A stretch of 64,000 nt of DNA from Corinectria fuckeliana (taxonomy: Eukaryota; Ascomycota; Sordariomycetes; Hypocreales; Nectriaceae): assembly GCA_019137255.1 (NCBI GenBank), contig WPDH01000111.1, forward strand, positions 124,001 through 188,000, in the 5' to 3' direction. Under the pieces are notes generated by a model. It had not been told where the DNA came from and made no database searches. It saw only the letters and a program-made list of their open reading frames with translations. Numbering within the stretch: position 1 is the stretch's first letter; each line of letters begins with the position of its first letter. Below, piece by piece: positions 57,171 to 64,000 of this stretch. Position numbers and translations under genes: made by a program.

Positions 57171-57255
57171 AACCTAGCCACACTTAAGAACCTAGCTACA
57201 CTTAAGAACCTAGCCACACTTAAGAACCCAGCTATACTTAAGAACCTAGCTATAT
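57171..57255 (+). repeat. 18-bp tandem repeat AACCTAGC(C/T)ACACTTAAG
   Basis: About 4.6 tandem copies of an 18-bp unit follow directly after the ~55-bp repeats; variation is limited to C/T changes, consistent with RIP. Confidence 0.8.
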
Positions 57256-60200
57256 TACCTTATAACTTAACTACTAATATAACTTTAGCTAGATAAAAGT
57301 CTCTTAATAATATAAAATTATACTTTAAATATAAACTTATTCTTCTTTATATATAGTATTTATAGTAATTTTCCTAGGATTTTTTAGGTACTTATTCTCT
57401 CTATTTTCTTAATTTATATATATTTCTTATTAATATAATATTAACTCTATAAATAATTATTTAGAACTTAGTTAATATTAGTTCTTATAAGTATTCTTAG
57501 GGATTATATCTTAATACTACTATATTAAAATTCCTACTTTTTACCTTATATTTATTCTTATTATAATTTTAAGATAGCTTTTAGGAATAACTGTTAAGAA
57601 TTATTAATATCTATTTTCTAATAACTATTTTTAAAGGCTATTTTTATATATTCTTCTCTTACTATAACTAATTCACCTTATATAAAATATAGCTTAGTAT
57701 TTTATTTTAACTTCCCTTTTATTATATAATAGTCTAACTAATAAGTAATTATAATAGTACTACTATATAAGAAATAAGACTAACTAGTAATTTAGTAAAC
57801 TTTAGCTAAAAAGTAAGCTATTATCTAAAAGCATAATTATATATATTATTACTATTAATAAACCCTTATATTATAAATAATATATAAACTCTCTACTAAC
57901 TTTATTTAGTTTAAATATTTAATACTAACACTCTTATATATCTTACCTACTACTAATAATATTACTAGACTTTATATCTATTTACTACTTAATATCCTAA
58001 CTAATTCCTCTATTTATTCTAATCTTAACCTAGCTATATATAAGCTAGTAATAATATACTTTCTAATACTTACCTCTAATATAACTATACTTCTCTAATA
58101 TAAAGAAAATACTACTAAAATATTTATATAAGTATACCTTTTATTTTTTATAAATACTACTAAAAATATATATCTTAATTATCTATCTTATATAGATTCT
58201 AAGGTAAATAGTAGCCTTAGTGATAATACCTCTATTAAATATATACTATAAAATAATTACCTAATACTTATAAAGAAAATATAGCTTAATAAGAAAGTGG
58301 ATTCTATAAGAAAGAATATTAGAAAACACCTAAAGATATATAGTACTAGTATAATAAAAAAGTACTTATTAGATAATTTAAATAGTAGTAGTAACTCTCC
58401 TAGTATCTTACTAATATACTAGATTTATAATATCTTAGCTTTACTTTTATCTCTTATACTAACTAGCCTATAATTTAATAGCTCTCCCTTTTATAATAAT
58501 AAAAAGCTAGATAATATATAGACTATACTTATAAGAGCTATCTAAAGGAGTATAAAAAATACTCTAAATAGTACTAATACTAAGCTAGATAGTATTATAC
58601 TTTATAAGCTTCTTACCTCTAAGTAGAAATAGCCTATTAGCTACTTTATATAAGACTATAAGTATAAATATAAAGATAAGGTTAGAATCACTTAAGATAG
58701 TATAAGAGTATATAATTAGTACTATTTTATAGTAGATATCTAGTATATACTTAAGAGTAGTAATACTTAAAATACTTAGCTCTTATATATTCTAGATATA
58801 CTAAAAGACCTTTTTAATCTTACCTTATATAACTAGATACTTAGTGTAAATACTAATAGGTCTAAGAATATTAGTTATATATATTATACTATATTTAAGA
58901 GGTTTTTTAACCTAGATATACTACTACTATAGCTTTACTTATACTTATACTACTTAGTTAACTTAAAGATTATAGTAATAGTAATTAACTATATATTTAA
59001 TATTAATAGCTTATACTACTTCTCTTAAAGTCTTACTATAGTATAGTTTACCCTCTAGTAGTATCTTACTATATAAGTAATTTTTAACCTTATAAATAAT
59101 ATTTATCTTAGTATTTTTATATACTAAGTAGAAGATACTATCCTCTTATAAATAGGCTTACTACTTAGCTAGCTAGTTATTATAAAGCCTATCTATTAGG
59201 TTTTTAACTACTACTTTAGGTGTATTACTAGGCTTACTAATATATATATATAAATATTCTTTTTTACTTTATATTAAGATAAACTAACTAACCTAGTTAG
59301 ATATACTTACTTACTAATTAAGTAGTTTATATACTAGACTAATAAGATTATACTTCTATTTATATAAGGTGTTATTAATAATAGTAATATACTATAGTAT
59401 ATCTCTTACTCTTATATAGTAGCTTTAACTAATTTAATAGTTATCTATAAAGATAAGATTACTTCTATTATAGTACTAAAAAGAGTAGTTAGTAAGACTA
59501 CTCTAGTGGTTTCTAAGGGATATTTAGCCTGCTTTAAGATAATCTATTATAATATATAGCCTATTTATCTAAGAGCTATATAAACTTAGATCTAAGCTTA
59601 AGCTGCTAGGTTTCTTATATACTAAAGTGTATACCTCTTTCTATTATCTAAAAATACTAAGCTTATATATCTTATACTTACTCTTAAATATACTATAAAT
59701 TACTAGAAGAACTAGTAGGATAAGATAATTAATAAAACCTATATTAACCTTAATAATACCTATCTTAATATTAGCTAATAGTATACCTCTTGTTTATTAG
59801 GTGTTTTTACTTATAATAGCCTACTATAGAGAAAGTATTATCTTAATATATTTTATAATATCTACTAGTTATAAAGCTATAACTATAACAGGCTAGGCTT
59901 AGGCTAAAAACTATACTTATAAAAGAATAAGTACCTTTAGGTTATACTTTATAATACTATATATATAACTCTTATATATAAAGTATATAATAAGAAGCTA
60001 TAGTAAGGCCTTATATATATATAGTATTATAATCTTATTAAGGTCTTATTTAATACTACTAAAAAGTACTTATTCTACTCTTAGATAATTAAGTTTTTAG
60101 CTCTTAATCTAGTATATCTTATTAACTAAGGTAAGAGCACTTAAGGCCTTAACTAGTATATCTTAACTATTATTATAAGATACTAGCTTAGTAAGCTTTA

Positions 60201-62300
60201 TATTTACTATAATATTCTAAATATAGTGCCTAATAATACTACCCTTCTTATAAGTGGTGTTTAGGTAAAAAATAAGATCTTTTTAACTCTTCTTTACTAA
60301 ATTATCTAATATTACACCTAGTAACCCTTTATAGCTAACCTAACTAAGAAGATGTTATATTTTACTATTATCTTAGCTAATATAGCTAGATTTTTACAAG
60401 CTTTTATTAACTGCTATTACTTTCTTTTTAAATACTTATACTTAGCTGTCTTAACTAAGTTCTCTCTCTTAGAGATAGTTATTATAGTTATAGCTTTATA
60501 TAGCTTATACTTTTTATACTTTTTTACTCTTATTATAAAAAAGACTTTACTATAAGGTAATTATTAGACTATAAAGTAGTATAAGAATACTTAGGCAGGT
60601 AAGAGAATAGTACTTATAGTTAAGTATAAGAGGCTTAAGATAAGCACTAGATCTACTACTTATAGCTTTAGCTAGTAGAAACTAAGTAAATTTAACTAAA
60701 ATATTATATACTTTTATAAAGCTGTTAGAGAGCAGATTATAGTATATAATAGTATACTATATAATAACTATAAGTAGTAGTAAAAGATTCTTAAGAATAT
60801 ATATAATATAAGCTTCTACTTATAGTAAGCTAAAATATAAATTAAGAAGTTTTATATTCTTAAATAGCTTAAAGTAAGACTACTTTAGTATAAATACTTA
60901 TACTTTATAGTAATTAACCTATTTTAGCAGAATATTTAGCATAAGATATATAAGTCTAGCTGCTAAGTTAAGAGGAGTAATATTATAAACTAAGTACTAG
61001 CTAACTTTCTTAATAAGAGGCTGCTTATATTCTACTATAATACTATAATAAATATATTTTATAACTAATATATAGCTATAAATAATATAATATTATACTA
61101 TATTATAAGTAATAGAATATATAGTTATAATTTATATAACCTTTTTAATAACCTTTTTGCCTTTTAGGCTCTAAAAAGTAGCCTTATAGTATAAAAGAGA
61201 TAAGTATATAAACTGTTTTATATAATAGTCTATTAGAGCTATAAGCTTATCTGTTAGACTTTTAGCCTTTAAGCAGCTTATAACTAGTATAAGAAGCTTT
61301 ATATTCTTATTACTATTATATACTAAGTACTACTATAGCTAATAATAAATAGGTTTATTAGTATAACTAAGATAGTAGTAAGCTAGAGATTAGAGAGAAG
61401 GTATATATAAGTATTAATAATATATAGGCTTTTTAGAACCTTATTTAGCAGCTTATACCTTTTTCACCTTATAGTATAAATCCTAGCTATAAGTATAAGT
61501 AATTATATAATTAGTACTTACTTACTAACTTAAGCTACTTACTCTTATTATAAAGCTTAGTAATCTAGGTATAAGTAGATAAACCTTAAGAATAATAGAA
61601 AGTCTTACTTCTACTAGGCTAAGTAAGACCTAATTAGGGTAATAAGAGCAGTTATCTAGCTTAATAAGCTTAAGATTAGAAGAGGGTATATTTCTACTAT
61701 AAGTTAAGATTAGGTAAATTACCTTATAATTAAGAAGGAGTTTTTAGCACACCTCTATCTTATTATCTAAATATAGAATATTACTACTAATAAACTAGAA
61801 GGTATATTTTATAAGCTTATTAGTAACTTAATAGGTATAGTTAAGAGATAAATACTATTAAATCTAGTAGAGATTACTAGAGGGTTATACTTAGAGTAAT
61901 ATACTATAAATATTATAAGAGTAGAGTAAATAGTAAGATAAGTAGGTAAGAAATAGTATAAAAAAGAAATAAGATATACTACTCTTAACTAAGTATAATA
62001 GTTAAAGTAGAAACCTAGACTTATATTATTACTAGTAACCTAATAAAAAATAGAAGAGGTAATAAGTCTTATCTCTAAGGATAAGTTTAAGAAAAAGCCT
62101 TATTATAACTATAATATAAGTAAGAGGCTATAAAAATAAAACATATAAGTATTAGATAATAGTAATATAGTATATAATAGTAATATATTATTTTGCCCTC
62201 CTAAAAGAGTTAAATAATAGATATAAAAGAGTTAAAAATAGTAAGAGAGAATAGCCTAAAGGGTAGAGTATATACTAATAGGAATATAAGGTAGTATCTA
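57250..62300 (+). mobile_element. Unidentified RIP-mutated element with long coding-like stretch
   Basis: On the plus strand, segments such as KYLFYS-IIKFLALNLVYLIN (about 60070-60130) and the open frame at 60352-60555 show non-random, hydrophobic-rich protein-like sequence broken only by TAG/TAA. I cannot match it to a transposase, helicase or reverse transcriptase. An ancient DNA transposon or a degenerate LINE are both possible; boundaries are not established. Confidence 0.35.
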
Positions 62301-64000
62301 AGAATAGTTATTAAGAAAATTGCCTAACTCTTAAATAACTAAGACCTTAAGGCTTAAGTCTACTTTAGGTGCTCTTAAAGTTAAAAAGATAGGAAGGGAA
62401 AATAAAGCTAGATAGGTAGAGGTAGAAAGAGATTAGGTGATAGTAATACCCCTAAGGGTGTTAAGAGAGCTTTAGATCTTAGAGCTGTTAGTTAAGCAGG
62501 TAAGATTAGCCTATAAGATAATATTATAAGACAGAAAGAAGTTATACTTATAGGCTAAGAGCTAGGTAGTAGTACTATAAATCTAGTTAAGAGTCTTAAA
62601 GATAGATAAGATTTAAGTGGGGAATTAACTAAGATAGCTACTAGGAGTGAGCTAGAGAAGGTTAAGAAGGTTAAGAGAGGTGATAAAAAAAGTCTTAATA
62701 CTAGTAATATTATAAAAAGTAGTAATAAGCTTATTACTACTAGTCTTAGTATTATAAATAATAAGAGGACTATAATACTAAGTATGGTAGTAGCTATAAA
62801 GCTTACTCTTACTAGTATAAAGCTTTTTAATACTCTTAGCTTTTTTAATCTTAGTACTAAGACTACTAGGGAGGGAAAGAGAGAGAGGGTTAGAATCTTA
62901 AAATTAGAATATAATATGCTAAATAAAAAGAGTAATAAGAGCTAGCTAAGATAAGAAATAAAGACAGAAAGGGTTTATTAGGCCTAAGATAGGTTATAAG
63001 ATTAAAGTGTAGACTATAAGAAATATAATATTTACTATAATAAGTATATTTTTAAGATCTTATATATATAAAGCTTTATATAAGATTTCTACTAGTAGTA
63101 AATACTAATTAAGATAAACCTAAACTAAATTATAAAGTAAGAGTAACTATATATATTATACCCTTTAGGAATAGTTATTAAGAAAACACTTATAGCCTAT
63201 AAGACAGCCTTTAGGAATAGTTACTAAGAAATACCTTATACTAACCCTAATTTAGTATTAGCCTTATATTAACCTTAATTTGCTACTATTACCTATGTTT
63301 AGTAATAGTAGCTAAAGAGTGGTAAATATATAAATATATAAATATATAATAGTAAAATTAAAGCTATAAAACTCTAACCCTCTTACTTCTTTTCTTTCTT
63401 CTTTTCTTTTATAACTTACTAACTAACTAACTTAAGTAAGTGCTCTTAATCTTAATAGTTATTTTTAGACTCTGCTAAACCTGACTTTACTAAACCTAAC
63501 TCTAACTTTAAATCTAACTTTAAATCTCACCTTTTACCTATTTTCTGCCTTCTTTTTCTAATAACTATTCTTAAATATAATATTTACTATATTTCTCCTA
63601 TCTAACCTCTCCCTCTTATAAATTTTATTATCTTATAATAAGGTAGCCTTTAGGAATAGTTATTAGAGATAATCTTAATAGTTATTCTTAGATGCTACTT
63701 ATATAACCTTTTAGACTATACTACTAATACTAGTTTTTAGCCCTCTTTTATTATATCTTACTTAACTACCTAAGAAATAAATAACTAAATAACTAACTAT
63801 ATAAACTAATCTTATATAAGTTACTTATTAAGTATACTAAGTAAGAGTAGCACCTTAAGTAAGAGAGGAAAAAAGCTCTTAGCCTAAAGGCCTAAAGCTA
63901 TAAGAAAGACCCTACTGTGAAATACTAAAAGAAAGGCCTTAAAGTCTATAAAACTTAGTAAGATAATCTCTTCTACTTATACCTATCTTTCTAGTAGTAG

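Noticed and set aside
60352..60555. 67-residue open frame as a membrane protein gene
   Set aside because: It lies in RIP-mutated DNA with the same stop-free bias as its surroundings and has no start context or partner exons; treated as part of a transposon remnant.

Overview
This window looks like a contig of a filamentous ascomycete (Pezizomycotina). Genes carry short GT-AG introns (about 50-85 bp), products include fungal families such as RTA1, RGS-LOV, DHA1 transporters, STAND/NLR-like proteins and GH84, and the last ~15 kb is AT-rich transposon wreckage whose stops sit where Trp or Gln codons are expected, the typical mark of repeat-induced point mutation (RIP). No tRNA or rRNA gene was recognised. 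The genus cannot be fixed from the sequence alone.

Region 1 (1-14.6 kb) is most of a swainsonine-type (SWN) indolizidine cluster. It holds the N-terminal ~1,491 residues of an A-T-KS-AT hybrid NRPS-PKS (swnK-like, minus strand, cut by the window's left edge), two paralogous Fe(II)/2-oxoglutarate dioxygenases (swnH1/swnH2-like), a pyrroline-5-carboxylate reductase-family enzyme embedded between them and the reductases, and two NmrA-type Rossmann reductases (swnN-like and swnR-like). In the known pathway a lysine-derived pipecolate unit is loaded by SwnK, extended with malonate and released reductively, then reduced and hydroxylated to swainsonine. The imbedded P5CR-type enzyme could supply the cyclic imino acid. 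The aminotransferase and transporter genes of other SWN clusters are not visible here. Intergenic regions contain palindromic TTGCA(N)TGCAA motifs, a 30-bp tandem repeat, a decayed 21-bp-spaced repeat and a ~220-bp duplicated promoter block.

Region 2 (15-49 kb) is a mixed accessory region. Apparently intact genes are a cysteine-rich secreted repeat protein, a DHA1-type MFS transporter, a secreted GH84 glycosidase, a small secreted protein, a UDP-glucuronate decarboxylase-like SDR, an RGS-LOV photoreceptor, a secreted HExxH metalloprotease-like protein and a small secreted peptide resembling plant RALF hormones. Between them lie several decaying genes with nonsense codons or frameshifts: an RTA1 transporter (three lesions), an NLR/STAND protein, a PigL_N-like/ubiquitin-like protein, a hypothetical protein with a C-terminal frameshift, and a conserved fungal protein with a Gln-type nonsense codon. 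A 436-bp Tc1-like miniature element with TA target duplication sits at 35.7 kb.

Region 3 (49.3-64 kb) is AT-rich and gene-free: a Copia gag/protease remnant, a Ty3/Gypsy chromovirus integrase-chromodomain remnant on the minus strand, a long AAT microsatellite, tandem repeats and a two-base N gap. Mutated stops throughout match RIP.
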